Source of the DNA: Trebonia sp035294225
Lineage (GTDB): Bacteria > Actinomycetota > Actinomycetes > Streptosporangiales > Streptosporangiaceae
NCBI GenBank assembly: GCA_035294225.1
Contig: DATGLH010000093.1
Span: 1 to 64,000 of the forward strand
DNA: 64,000 nt
Reading direction: 5' to 3'
Positions within the stretch are counted from its first letter, which is position 1; each line of letters opens with the position of its first letter. Below are positions 1 through 7,555 of this stretch, piece after piece. The notes beneath the pieces were generated by a model, which was not told where the DNA came from, did no database searches, and worked only from the letters and a program-made list of their open reading frames with translations. Made by a program: the position numbers and the translations under genes.

Positions 1-167
1 ATGCGCGCCCGGCGTCTTGCATGCGTTCACGGGGAGGCCTGAAGATGGCGCATGGCCAGGATTGCCGGAAACCGGGACGGCATGCGGAACGGGGATACGG
101 CCGGCGTGCGCTGATTTGAGCCGGGCCGGGCCCCGCCGGCATCGAGTACGCAACGGAGCGGATGGCC

Positions 168-1193
168 ATGACAATGCAGGTGAGAGTAGTCCGGCCTGCG
201 GAACTAGGCATAAGCGAGGAGAAGCGGTGGCGCGAACTCCAAAGTGCGCCCCCGATGGCAGCCCATCCCTGCCTGTCATTGACGTATGCGCGTGCCGTAT
301 GCCGTGCCGATGGGAACGGGCGCGTCGCCATCGTGGAAGATGGCGGCGCGATACGCGCGTTTATCCCTTATGCGGTGGGCGATGACGGAATAGCGACCAC
401 GCTCGGCGGGGGCCAGACCGGCCTGGACGGCCTGGTCTCATCGGATGACCCCGTTGACCTGAGGGCAGTCGTCCGCCGCGCCGGCCTGCGCGGCTGGCGT
501 TTTTCCCGTGCGCCTGCCGAGCAGCGTTCCCTGGATCCGTACCGCTATCAGGGCGGCTGCCACTGGGCGGAAGTCCGCTATGCCGATATGCCCAGCGGTT
601 ACGATGATTATGTGCGAGCCCTGCCCAGGGGCGTGGCGAGGAGAATCTCCCGCACCGAGGGATACCGGCGGGCTCTTCAGCGCGAAATGGGCGAAGTCTC
701 ACTCGAGTGGAATAGCGGTGACCCATCCCACCTGCATCTGCTGCTTAAATGGAAATCGGATCAGTTCGAGAGCGTGCGCCGATGGCTGTCGACCCCCTCG
801 TGCCGGACGCTGGTGCGAGAGCTGGCCAGCAGCGATAATGAGGACTGTTCAGGCGTGACCAGCGTGCTATACGCAGGGACGAGACCGCTTTCCATTGTCC
901 TCAGCCTGAGATGCGGCCATATCCTCGCCCCGTGGATCCTGGCCTACGACCCGGAGCATTCCCGCTTCTCGCCCGGGACGATCGGATGGCTTGCGCTGCT
1001 CAAGGAGGCGGCCGCGCGCGGGGTGGGGAGAGTCGATTTCGGCTATGGCCAGGACCGGTACAAGCAGTGGTTTGGAAACTCGTCGTACTGGGTGAGCGGC
1101 GGCGGCGTGTGGGCGAGCCGCCTTGGGTCGGCGGCCCGTTCGCTGTACCGGAGGGCCAGGTACCGCGCTCACCCCCGCGTTCCCGCCAGGTGA
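168..1193 (+). CDS. FemAB/BioF2-like GNAT-fold acyltransferase
   Basis: The predicted protein of about 341 residues resembles the FemAB/BioF2-like (Acetyltransf_6) branch of the GNAT superfamily, which transfers acyl or aminoacyl groups in envelope or polysaccharide synthesis. The C-terminal third carries the typical pattern: a hydrophobic strand, SPGTIGWLALLKEAAARG, then DFGYGQDRYKQWFG near residues 290-305. There is no signal peptide or membrane segment, so it is probably cytoplasmic. The start at 168 is preferred over 162 because GGAG at 155-158 is 9 nt upstream. A hairpin follows the stop directly, so it appears monocistronic. Substrate is unknown. Family assignment is moderately sure. 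Confidence 0.7.
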   Translation: MTMQVRVVRPAELGISEEKRWRELQSAPPMAAHPCLSLTYARAVCRADGNGRVAIVEDGGAIRAFIPYAVGDDGIATTLGGGQTGLDGLVSSDDPVDLRAVVRRAGLRGWRFSRAPAEQRSLDPYRYQGGCHWAEVRYADMPSGYDDYVRALPRGVARRISRTEGYRRALQREMGEVSLEWNSGDPSHLHLLLKWKSDQFESVRRWLSTPSCRTLVRELASSDNEDCSGVTSVLYAGTRPLSIVLSLRCGHILAPWILAYDPEHSRFSPGTIGWLALLKEAAARGVGRVDFGYGQDRYKQWFGNSSYWVSGGGVWASRLGSAARSLYRRARYRAHPRVPAR

Positions 1194-1229
1194 GCGCGGC
1201 CCCCCCGGACTTCCCGCCAGGTGAGCGCG
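1180..1229 (+). repeat. 19-bp direct repeat spanning the stop of the acyltransferase gene
   Basis: TTCCCGCCAGGTGAGCGCG occurs at 1180-1198, covering the stop codon, and again at 1211-1229. The second copy forms part of the terminator-like hairpin that follows. Confidence 0.85.
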
Positions 1230-1244
1230 CGGGAAATCCGGGGG
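1202..1244 (+). terminator. Hairpin after the acyltransferase gene
   Basis: Arms 1202-1216 and 1230-1244 are complementary over 15 bp with one mismatch, around a 13-nt loop. It lies 8 nt after the stop codon. No T-tract follows, as is common for high-GC terminators. Confidence 0.6.
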
Positions 1245-1277
1245 CCGGGTCCACGCCAGCTCCGCCGCGCCCTGCCC

Positions 1278-1317
1278 GCCGCGCGCTGCCCGCCGCGCGC
1301 TGCCGCCGCGCGCTGCC
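1278..1317. repeat. Three tandem 13-bp units
   Basis: GCCGCGCGCTGCC is repeated at 1278-1290, 1292-1304 and 1305-1317 in the gap before tRNA-Met. It is identical in all three copies. Confidence 0.85.
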
Positions 1318-1382
1318 CATCTCGTGGCCCCGGGATGCGCGCGGGCACCTCCAGGATCGGGTAACCTTACATGGTCCCCTAT

Positions 1383-1456
1383 GGCGGAGTAGCTCAGTCA
1401 GGCAGAGCAAGCGGCTCATAATCGCTGTGTCGCCGGTTCAAGTCCGGCCTCCGCTA
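1383..1456 (+). tRNA. tRNA-Met (anticodon CAT), elongator type
   Basis: A cloverleaf is visible. Acceptor arm GGCGGAG pairs with CTCCGCT (G-T at the first pair). The D arm begins GCTCAG, the anticodon loop is CTCATAA with anticodon CAT, and the T arm is GCCGG/CCGGC with TTCAAGT. The discriminator is A1456, followed by CCC rather than an encoded CCA. The first pair is G-T, not the mismatched C-A typical of initiator tRNA, and the sequence resembles actinobacterial elongator tRNA-Met. TAACCT at 1362-1367 could be its -10 box. Confidence 0.93.
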
Positions 1457-1525
1457 CCCAGCAGGCCATAACCTGTCAAGATAACCTTGACCGACCAGGC
1501 TCTCGTGTAGAAAGGCGCTCCACCC

Positions 1526-1690
1526 GTGGCTGCCACCGACATCCGGCCGAAGATCACGCTGGCTTGCCAGGAGTGCAAGCACCGGAACTACATCACCCGG
1601 AAGAACCGGCGCAACGACCCGGACCGGCTGGAGCTGAAGAAGTACTGCCCGAACTGCCGCTGCCACCGGCCGCACCGCGAGACCCGCTAG
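1526..1690 (+). CDS. rpmG: 50S ribosomal protein L33, zinc-binding form
   Basis: This 54-residue protein of the large ribosomal subunit was found by reading the frame directly. It starts with GTG at 1526, about 10 nt after AAAGG. The central NYITRKNRRNDPDRLELKK block is the L33 signature. C14-x2-C17 and C41-x2-C44 form the zinc knuckle of the C+ form, so a zinc-independent paralogue may exist elsewhere under Zur control (inference). As in other actinomycetes it precedes the had/MaoC genes and murB. Confidence 0.95.
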   Translation: MAATDIRPKITLACQECKHRNYITRKNRRNDPDRLELKKYCPNCRCHRPHRETR

Positions 1691-1707
1691 CCGGGCGGAC
1701 GCCGGGG

Positions 1708-2151
1708 GTGGCCCTCAACACCGAGTACGCCGGCCGGGTTTTCGGGCCGGGCGAGCCCTACGAGGTCAGCCGGGTGAAGATCGCCGAGTTCGCCGACGCG
1801 ATCGGCGAGCCGAGCGGCCTTTGCCGGGACCCGGAAGCGGCACGGCAGGCGGGTTACCCGGACGTGATCGCGCCGCCGACCTTCGCGATCGTGATCAGCA
1901 TGGCGTCCACCGCGAAGGTGCAGGCCGATCCCGGCCTCGGGCTCGACTACTCGATGGTCGTGCACGGCGAGCAGAGCTTCAGCTACGCCCGCCCGCTGCA
2001 CGCAGGCGATGTGGTGGTCGCGACCACCACGGTCGACTCGATCAGGGCGGTCGGCAGCATGACGATGATGGTGACGTCCACGGACATCAGCACGACGAGT
2101 GGCGAGCACGTCTGCACCGCGAGGTCCACGATCGTCGAGCGCGGACAGTAG
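1708..2151 (+). CDS. MaoC-fold (3R)-hydroxyacyl dehydratase subunit, HadA/HadC-like
   Basis: A 147-residue protein with the FAS1-like dehydratase domain found in the non-catalytic subunit of mycobacterial HadAB/HadBC. It opens with a GRVF...PYEVSRVKIAEFADAIGE block and has a hot-dog-fold core around DVIAPPTFA. The partner gene starts 10 nt downstream and carries the catalytic residues, so the two probably form a heterodimer dehydrating 3-hydroxyacyl thioesters (inference from Mycobacterium). GTG at 1708 is chosen because it begins the conserved domain just after rpmG; the open frame extends further upstream over rpmG. The exact fatty acyl pathway is not shown by the sequence. Confidence 0.85.
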   Translation: MALNTEYAGRVFGPGEPYEVSRVKIAEFADAIGEPSGLCRDPEAARQAGYPDVIAPPTFAIVISMASTAKVQADPGLGLDYSMVVHGEQSFSYARPLHAGDVVVATTTVDSIRAVGSMTMMVTSTDISTTSGEHVCTARSTIVERGQ

Positions 2152-2161
2152 GCGGGACACG

Positions 2162-2584
2162 ATGGCCGTCACGTACGCCGATGTCGAACCGGGGACCGAG
2201 CTCCCGCCGCGGACCTACCGGGTCACGCGCCTGGACCTGGTCAAGTACGCCGGCGCGTCCGGCGACTTCAACGTCATCCACTGGAACGAACGGCTCGCCC
2301 GCGCCGTCGGCCTGCCGGGCGTCATCGCGCACGGTATGTACACGATGGCGCAGGCCGGCCGGTTCGTCACCGAGTGGGCGGGCGACCCGGGGGCGGTCAC
2401 CGAGTTCGGCGTCCGGTTCTCGGCCATGGTCCCCGTCCCCGACGACGACCAGGGCGCAGCCATCGAGGTCAGCGGCACGGTCGCGGAGAAGCTCGGGGAC
2501 AACAAGGTGGCGGTGGACCTGACCGCGCGCGCCGGCGGGACGAAGGTGCTGACCCGCGCCCGCGCTGTCGTGCGCCTGCCGTGA
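2162..2584 (+). CDS. MaoC-fold dehydratase, catalytic HadB-like subunit
   Basis: A 140-residue hot-dog-fold protein with the hydratase-2 motif SGDFNVIHWN. D35 and H40 match the catalytic Asp/His of Mycobacterium HadB. A second conserved stretch, GVIAHGMYTMA, follows. It starts with ATG 10 nt after the HadA-like stop, and its TGA overlaps the GTG of murB, indicating one transcript. The expected reaction is dehydration of 3-hydroxyacyl-ACP or -CoA to the trans-2-enoyl form. In Mycobacterium the genes serve FAS-II; in other actinomycetes the substrate is less clear. Confidence 0.88.
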   Translation: MAVTYADVEPGTELPPRTYRVTRLDLVKYAGASGDFNVIHWNERLARAVGLPGVIAHGMYTMAQAGRFVTEWAGDPGAVTEFGVRFSAMVPVPDDDQGAAIEVSGTVAEKLGDNKVAVDLTARAGGTKVLTRARAVVRLP

Positions 2585-3618
2585 CCGATCTCGCGGACTA
2601 CACCACGCTCGGCCTGGGCGGCCCGGCGAAGACCTTCGTGACCGCCTCGACGGAGGCCGACCTGATCGACGCGGTCCGGGCCGCCGACGCGGCGGGCGAG
2701 CCCGTGCTGCTCATCGGCGGCGGGAGCAACCTGGTGATCGCCGACGACGGCTTTCCCGGCGCGGTGGTCCACGTCGCCAGCCGCGGCGTCCGCTACGCCG
2801 CCGCCGACGGCCACGTGGACGTGACGGTCGCGGCCGGCGAGGACTGGGATGACGTGGTGGCCGCCGTGGTCGCCGAGGGCCTGGCGGGACTGGAGTGCCT
2901 GTCCGGGATCCCCGGCCGGGCGGGCGCGACGCCCATCCAGAACGTCGGCGCCTACGGTCATGAGGTGGCCGAGGTCATCACCGCCGTGCGGGTATTCGAC
3001 CGGCGAGGAGGCCAGATCCGGATCCTTCCGAACGAACGGTGCCGCTTCTCCTACCGCACCAGCCTGTTCAAGGCTGGCGAGCCCGGGCGGTACCTGGTCC
3101 TCGACGTGACGTTCCGGCTGGCGCGGCAGGCGCGCTCGATGCCGGTGACGTATGCCGAACTGGCGTCCGAGCTCGACGTGGAGCAGGGGGAGCGGGCAGG
3201 AGTCAGCGAGGTACGTTCGGGGGTGCTGAACATAAGGGCACGCAAGGGGATGCTGCTCGACCCCGGGGACCCGGACAGCCGGAGCGCCGGCTCGTTCTTC
3301 ACGAACCCCGTGCTCAGCGCCGGGGAGTTCGCCCGGGTGGCCGCGGCGGCGGGCGGACCCGTCCCCCGGTTCGACGCCGGCGGGGGCCGGGTCAAGGTGC
3401 CGGCCGCGTGGCTGATCGAGCGCGCCGGCTTCGGCAAGGGATACGGCGCGCCGGGCCGGGCGCGGGTGTCGTCCAAGCACACGCTCGCGCTCGTCAACGC
3501 GGGCGGCGCGACGACGGCCGACCTGCTGGCGCTGGCCCGCGAGATCCGCGACGGGGTGCGCGCCGCGTTCGGCGTCACCCTGGAGCCCGAGCCCACCCTG
3601 GTCGGCGTCGCCCTCTAG
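2581..3618 (+). CDS. murB: UDP-N-acetylenolpyruvoylglucosamine reductase
   Basis: MurB is the cytoplasmic FAD enzyme that reduces UDP-GlcNAc-enolpyruvate to UDP-MurNAc with NADPH, the second committed step of peptidoglycan synthesis. The 345-residue length fits a type I MurB. GGGSN at residues 46-50 and SGIPGRAGATPIQNVGAYG near 107-125 form the FAD site. GSFFTNP near residue 240 carries the catalytic Ser. The GTG start overlaps the preceding stop. A 13-bp hairpin follows the stop, ending this operon before the convergent adenosine deaminase gene. Confidence 0.96.
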   Translation: MTDLADYTTLGLGGPAKTFVTASTEADLIDAVRAADAAGEPVLLIGGGSNLVIADDGFPGAVVHVASRGVRYAAADGHVDVTVAAGEDWDDVVAAVVAEGLAGLECLSGIPGRAGATPIQNVGAYGHEVAEVITAVRVFDRRGGQIRILPNERCRFSYRTSLFKAGEPGRYLVLDVTFRLARQARSMPVTYAELASELDVEQGERAGVSEVRSGVLNIRARKGMLLDPGDPDSRSAGSFFTNPVLSAGEFARVAAAAGGPVPRFDAGGGRVKVPAAWLIERAGFGKGYGAPGRARVSSKHTLALVNAGGATTADLLALAREIRDGVRAAFGVTLEPEPTLVGVAL

Positions 3619-3626
3619 CGCCAGCC

Positions 3627-3657
3627 GCCCGGCCGCGCCGGGCGGGCGCGGCCGGGC
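3627..3657. terminator. Bidirectional terminator between murB and the deaminase gene
   Basis: Perfect 13-bp stem (3627-3639 with 3645-3657) and a 5-nt loop, placed between two convergent genes. It can serve both strands. Confidence 0.75.
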
Positions 3658-3679
3658 TATGCGCCTGCCGGCGAGGCGT

Positions 3680-4699
3680 TCACGCGGGCGCGGCCAGCCA
3701 GGCGTCGATGCCGGCCAGGAGGCGGGCGCGGACGCCGGGCGGCGCGGCGGAGGCCAGGACGGACATCCGGGCGAGTTCGGCCAGTCCGGCAGGGGTGAAC
3801 CCGTGCACGTCCCGGGCGATCTCGTACTGCCTCACCAGCCGCCGGCCGAACAGCAGCGGGTCGTCCGCGCCGAGCGCCACCGGCACGCCGGCCTCGAACA
3901 GCGCGCGCAGCGGCACCGCGGCCGCGTCCGGCATGACGCCGAGCGCCACGTTGGAGGACGGGCAGACCTCGAGCGTGACCCCCGTGGCGGCGAGCCGCTT
4001 GACGACGTCGGGGTCCTCGGCCGCGCGGACGCCGTGCCCGATCCGGTCGGCGTGCAGCCGGTCCAGGGCCGCGGCGACGCTGGCCGGGCCGAGCAGTTCG
4101 CCGGCGTGCGGCACCAGCAGCAGCCCGGCCCGCTCCGCGATGCGGAACGCCCGCTCGAAGTCCTCTGCCGGGCCGCGCCGCTCGTCATTGGACAGGCCGA
4201 AGCCGACGACACCGCGCCCGGCGAACTGCGCGGCGAGCCTGGCGAGCGTGCGGGCGTCCATCGGGTGCCTGGTCCGGTTCGCCGCGATGATGACCGCGAT
4301 CCCGACGCCGGTGGCCTGCGCGGCGGTGGCGGCCGCGTCGAGAAGCAGTTCGGTGAACGCGGTGATGCCGCCGAACCGGGCCGCGTAGCCGGAGGGGTCG
4401 GCCTGGAGCTCCAGCCACCCCGAACCTTCCGCCCGCTCGTCCTCGGCGGTCTCCCTGACCAGCCGGTAGACGTCCGCCGGGGTGCGCAGCACCGAGCGCG
4501 CCGTGTCGTACAGGCGCTGGAACCGAAACCACCCGCGCTCATCGGCCGCCGACAACTGCGGCGGCCACTCCTGCGTAAGCGCCGCCGGCAGCGCCACCCC
4601 ATGCGCCCGCGCCAGCTCGACCAGCGTCGAATGCCGCATGGCCCCGGTGAGATGCAGATGCAGATGCGCCTTGGGCAGCGTGGCCAGATCGTGCGGCAT
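3680..4699 (-). CDS. Adenosine deaminase family protein
   Basis: A 339-residue metal-dependent hydrolase of the adenosine/AMP deaminase family. These enzymes hydrolyse the 6-amino group of adenosine or related aminopurine nucleosides. Zinc ligands are visible: H14 and H16 in KAHLHLHLTGA, the His of PHAGE, and the Asp pair in GADDP near residue 277. RIGHGVR and EVCPSSN are further family signatures. The usual Asp after the HxH motif is Thr (LTGA instead of LDGA). Substrate may be adenosine, but aminodeoxyfutalosine or another purine cannot be excluded. It lies convergent to murB and downstream of the aminotransferase, with its own probable promoter in the 97-bp gap. Confidence 0.85.
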   Translation of the reverse strand: MPHDLATLPKAHLHLHLTGAMRHSTLVELARAHGVALPAALTQEWPPQLSAADERGWFRFQRLYDTARSVLRTPADVYRLVRETAEDERAEGSGWLELQADPSGYAARFGGITAFTELLLDAAATAAQATGVGIAVIIAANRTRHPMDARTLARLAAQFAGRGVVGFGLSNDERRGPAEDFERAFRIAERAGLLLVPHAGELLGPASVAAALDRLHADRIGHGVRAAEDPDVVKRLAATGVTLEVCPSSNVALGVMPDAAAVPLRALFEAGVPVALGADDPLLFGRRLVRQYEIARDVHGFTPAGLAELARMSVLASAAPPGVRARLLAGIDAWLAAPA

Positions 4700-4741
4700 G
4701 CTCTATGACTTTAGGAGACCCGGGGCGCGGGGGGAGTTACC

Positions 4742-4768
4742 CGCCGGCGCTCCGAAGGAGCGCCGGCG
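4742..4768 (-). terminator. Terminator after the aminotransferase gene
   Basis: Perfect 12-bp stem (4742-4753 with 4757-4768) closed by a GAA triloop, 29 nt past the stop of the minus-strand aminotransferase gene. Confidence 0.75.
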
Positions 4769-4796
4769 CAAGCTCCCCAGGCCCGGCGACCCGCCC

Positions 4797-6002
4797 CTAG
4801 CGCGCGCCGGCGAGCAGCTTGCCGATCCGGGAAACGCCCTCTTCGAGGTCCGCGTCCCCGAGCGCATAGGACAGCCGGAAGTAGCCGGGCGTGCCGAACG
4901 CCTCCCCCGGGACCACCGCGACCTCGGCCTCGTCGAGGATCAGGCTGGCCAGCTCGGAGGAGGTCTGCGGCCGCTGGCCCGCGATCTGCCTGCCGAGCAC
5001 GCCCTTGACGCTCGGGTAGGCGTAGAACGCGCCAAGCGGCTCCGGGCAGACGACGCCGTCGATCTCGTTCAGCATCCGGACGATCGTCTTCCGCCGCCGG
5101 TCGAAGGCCTCACGCATCGCCGCGACCGCGGACAGGTCACCGGAGACCGCGGCCAGCGCCGCCGCCTGCGAGACGTTCGCCACGTTCGAGGTGGCGTGGC
5201 TTTGCAGGTTCGCCGCGGCCTTGATCACGTCCTTCGGGCCGATCATCCAGCCAACCCGCCAGCCGGTCATCGCGTACGTCTTCGCCACGCCGTTGAGCAC
5301 CACGCACCGGTCAGCGATCTCCGGCGCCTGGACCGGGACCGAGGAGAACGTCGCGTCCCCGTAGACGAGGTGCTCGTAGATCTCGTCGGTGACCACCCAG
5401 ATGCCCTTGGCGGCGGCCCACTCGCCGATCGCCCTCACCTGCTCCGGCGGGTAGACGGCGCCGGTCGGGTTGGACGGGGAGACGAAGACGAGCAGCTTGG
5501 TGCGCTCGGTGCAGGCGGCGTCGAGAGCCTCCACCGAGGCGAGGTAGCCGGTGCTCTCGTCGGTGTGCACCGGGACGGGCACCCCGCCGGCGAGCGCGAT
5601 CGCCTCCGGGTAGGTGGTCCAGTACGGGGCGGGCAGCAGCGCCTCGTCGCCGTCGTCGAGCAGCGTGGCGAACGTCTCGTACACGGCCTGCTTCCCGCCG
5701 TTGGTGACGAGCACCTGGTCGGCGGTCACGATGTAACCGGAGTCGCGGGCGGTCTTGTCGGCGATGGCCTGACGGAGCTCGGGCAGGCCGGCGGCCGGGG
5801 TGTACTTGTGGAATCGCGGCTGCGCCGCGGCCTTCTGCGCGGCCTCGACGATGTAGCCGGGCGTCGGGAAGTCGGGCTCGCCGGCGCCGAACCCGATGAC
5901 CGGCCGGCCGGCCGCCTTGAGCGCCTTGGCTTTAGCGTCTACGGCCAGGGTCGCGGATTCGGAGATGGCGGACACGCGGGCCGATATTCTCGTGGTTGGC
6001 AT
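4797..6002 (-). CDS. aspC: Pyridoxal-phosphate class I aminotransferase (aspartate aminotransferase-like)
   Basis: A 401-residue fold-type I PLP enzyme, probably cytoplasmic, exchanging an amino group between aspartate (or another amino acid) and 2-oxoglutarate. Visible landmarks are GAGEPDFPTP near the N terminus, VTNGGKQAVYE for phosphate contact, VSPSNPTGAVY, DEIYEHLVYG and the Schiff-base lysine in NGVAKTYAMTGWRVGW. The C-terminal FRLSYA arginine binds the substrate carboxylate. This subfamily sits beside secE in Streptomyces. Substrate range could include prephenate or aromatic acids. It is divergent from tRNA-Trp and ends with its own hairpin. Confidence 0.88.
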   Translation of the reverse strand: MPTTRISARVSAISESATLAVDAKAKALKAAGRPVIGFGAGEPDFPTPGYIVEAAQKAAAQPRFHKYTPAAGLPELRQAIADKTARDSGYIVTADQVLVTNGGKQAVYETFATLLDDGDEALLPAPYWTTYPEAIALAGGVPVPVHTDESTGYLASVEALDAACTERTKLLVFVSPSNPTGAVYPPEQVRAIGEWAAAKGIWVVTDEIYEHLVYGDATFSSVPVQAPEIADRCVVLNGVAKTYAMTGWRVGWMIGPKDVIKAAANLQSHATSNVANVSQAAALAAVSGDLSAVAAMREAFDRRRKTIVRMLNEIDGVVCPEPLGAFYAYPSVKGVLGRQIAGQRPQTSSELASLILDEAEVAVVPGEAFGTPGYFRLSYALGDADLEEGVSRIGKLLAGAR

Positions 6003-6126
6003 GCGTCCATGGTGTCATCTTCCGTGGGCCGAGGACGAACTGGTTTCGCCGCCCGGCGGTCCGGGCGGTACCCGAAGCGGGGTTGCCGGGGTCCGTGGTC
6101 CCGGCCGCCGGCACAAGGCGCCGAGG

Positions 6127-6160
6127 GCAGCCGGGGGTCCGGGGGCCGTTCCCCCGGGCA
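6127..6160 (-). repeat. G/C-rich hairpin repeat, copy upstream of tRNA-Trp
   Basis: Read on the minus strand this is a CCCGGGGG-AACG-GCCCCCGG hairpin followed by ACCCCCGGCTGC. It matches the two tandem copies after rplK and belongs to the dispersed intergenic family described in the findings. Confidence 0.7.
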
Positions 6161-6174
6161 AATTCCGCGTCCGG

Positions 6175-6205
6175 TTCGACGGGAGGGGTCTATCCGACGT
6201 ACACT
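6175..6205 (+). promoter_or_regulatory. Candidate promoter for tRNA-Trp and secE-nusG
   Basis: TTCGAC (6175-6180) and TACACT (6200-6205) are separated by 19 nt, and the -10 box lies 19 nt before the mature tRNA. The -10 is good, the -35 weak and the spacer long. Confidence 0.45.
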
Positions 6206-6223
6206 CTGGTGGTTGCAATCCGG

Positions 6224-6299
6224 AGGGCAGTAGCTCAATTGGTAGAGTCCCGGTCTCCAAAACCGGCGGTTGGGGGTTCGAGTCCCTCCTGCCCTGCCA
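6224..6299 (+). tRNA. tRNA-Trp (anticodon CCA)
   Basis: The acceptor stem AGGGCAG pairs with CTGCCCT, the discriminator is G and CCA is encoded (6297-6299). The anticodon loop is TCTCCAAA with anticodon CCA, and the T arm GGGGGTTCGAGTCCCTC is canonical. Its position just before secE is conserved across actinomycetes. Confidence 0.96.
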
Positions 6300-6374
6300 G
6301 TGCAGACTGGCTGGACCAGCCCGGTCCGGCTGGCCCGCGCGTGGTGATCCGTTCAGTGCTGTACAGGTGAGGAC

Positions 6375-6623
6375 ATGGCGACCCAGACGCGAGGCCAGAG
6401 CGCGGAGCGACGGAGCGGGTCTGGTCGTGCCGCCAGGCGGGGGACCACTCCCGCCTTGTTCACCCGGCAGGTAGCGGCGGAACTCCGGAAGGTAATCTGG
6501 CCGACCCGCAGGGAGCTCGTGACCTACACGGCGGTCGCGCTCGTGTTCGTGGTCGTCATGAGTGCCATAGTGCTGACGCTCGACTACGGGTTCACCAAGC
6601 TGATGTTCTGGATCTTCGGCTGA
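6375..6623 (+). CDS. secE: Preprotein translocase subunit SecE
   Basis: An 82-residue membrane protein of the SecYEG export channel. A basic, Ser/Arg-rich N-terminal tail leads into the amphipathic helix VAAELRKVIWPTRRELVTYT, the SecE signature, followed by a single transmembrane helix (about residues 57-76). It starts at ATG with GTGAGG about 8 nt upstream. It lies between tRNA-Trp and nusG as in Streptomyces and Mycobacterium; its partner SecY is encoded at 33.2 kb in the same window. Confidence 0.95.
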   Translation: MATQTRGQSAERRSGSGRAARRGTTPALFTRQVAAELRKVIWPTRRELVTYTAVALVFVVVMSAIVLTLDYGFTKLMFWIFG

Positions 6624-6748
6624 CGCCAGATCCCGGACTCCCCGGGTCGCGCGCCGCGCGCGCACGACGTGGCACGATGATTACCGGGGGTTCCTCGCCG
6701 GGCGGGCGACCGCGCGAGCGCTGGCCCAGCGAGCAGACAAGAGAGTGA

Positions 6749-7501
6749 GTGACCGTGTCCGAGTCCCAACTGCACACCGAGGACTACCCGGCGACCGGCG
6801 CAGTGGATGGGGAGGCAGCCGACGTGACCGACGAGACTTCCGGGTTCGCTGACGAGCCTGCCGCCGCCGGGGCCGACGGCGCCGGGGCCGACGGCGCCGC
6901 CGCGCCTGCCGAGGAGTCCGACGCCATCGCCGAGTTCACCCGGGAGCTGCGCACGCTGCCCGGCGACTGGTACGTGGTGCACTCCTACGCCGGATACGAG
7001 AACCGGGTGAAGACCAACCTGGAGAGCCGTATCACGTCGCTCAACATGGAGGACTACATCTTCCAGATCGAGGTTCCCATCCACCAGGTGACCGAGGTCA
7101 AGAGCGGCAAGAAGCAGACGGTCAACGAGAAGGTCCTGCCGGGGTACATCCTGGTCCGGATGGAGCTCACCGACGAGTCGTGGGCCGTGGTCCGCAACAC
7201 CCCCGGCGTGACCGGCTTCGTCGGGCTGTCGAGCAAGCCGTCGCCGCTGCCGCTCAGCGAGGTGGCCGCGCTGCTCGCGCCGGCCCCGGCCGAGGGCGTC
7301 AAGCAGCCGGAGACCGTCAGGAAGCCGACTCCGGAATATGAGGTCGGCGAGTCGGTTACCGTTATGGACGGGCCGTTCGCGACGCTCCCCGCGACCGTGA
7401 ACGAGGTCAACCCGGTCACCCAGAAGCTCAAGGTGCTCGTGTCGATCTTCGGCCGGGAGACGCCCGTCGAGCTCTCGTTCGACCAGGTCTCGAAGATCTG
7501 A
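6749..7501 (+). CDS. nusG: Transcription termination/antitermination protein NusG
   Basis: NusG binds the RNA polymerase clamp, affects pausing and termination, and couples transcription to translation. The 250-residue protein has an acidic, Ala-rich N-terminal extension of about 70 residues typical of actinomycetes. The NGN domain begins at DWYVVHSYAGYENRVK, and a C-terminal KOW domain begins at GESVTVMDGPFATL. GTG at 6749 is used; a second GTG at 6755 is possible. It follows secE by 125 nt. A G/C-rich hairpin repeat separates it from rplK. Confidence 0.95.
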   Translation: MTVSESQLHTEDYPATGAVDGEAADVTDETSGFADEPAAAGADGAGADGAAAPAEESDAIAEFTRELRTLPGDWYVVHSYAGYENRVKTNLESRITSLNMEDYIFQIEVPIHQVTEVKSGKKQTVNEKVLPGYILVRMELTDESWAVVRNTPGVTGFVGLSSKPSPLPLSEVAALLAPAPAEGVKQPETVRKPTPEYEVGESVTVMDGPFATLPATVNEVNPVTQKLKVLVSIFGRETPVELSFDQVSKI

Positions 7502-7534
7502 TCCGGGGGATACGGGGGGTGGCTCCCCCGGGAG
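7502..7534 (-). repeat. G/C-rich hairpin repeat between nusG and rplK
   Basis: TCCGGGGGATACGGGGGG is followed by TGGCTCCCCCGGGA, starting at the nusG stop and ending 10 nt before the rplK Shine-Dalgarno region. Its flank CCCCCGGGAGACAGAG resembles those of copies before rpsJ and rplN. Confidence 0.65.
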
Positions 7535-7555
7535 ACAGAGAGGAATCCCACCACC

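Noticed and set aside
4482..6233. 583-codon plus-strand frame across the deaminase and aminotransferase genes
   Set aside because: Shadow of two well-supported minus-strand genes; no conserved motif and no start signal.
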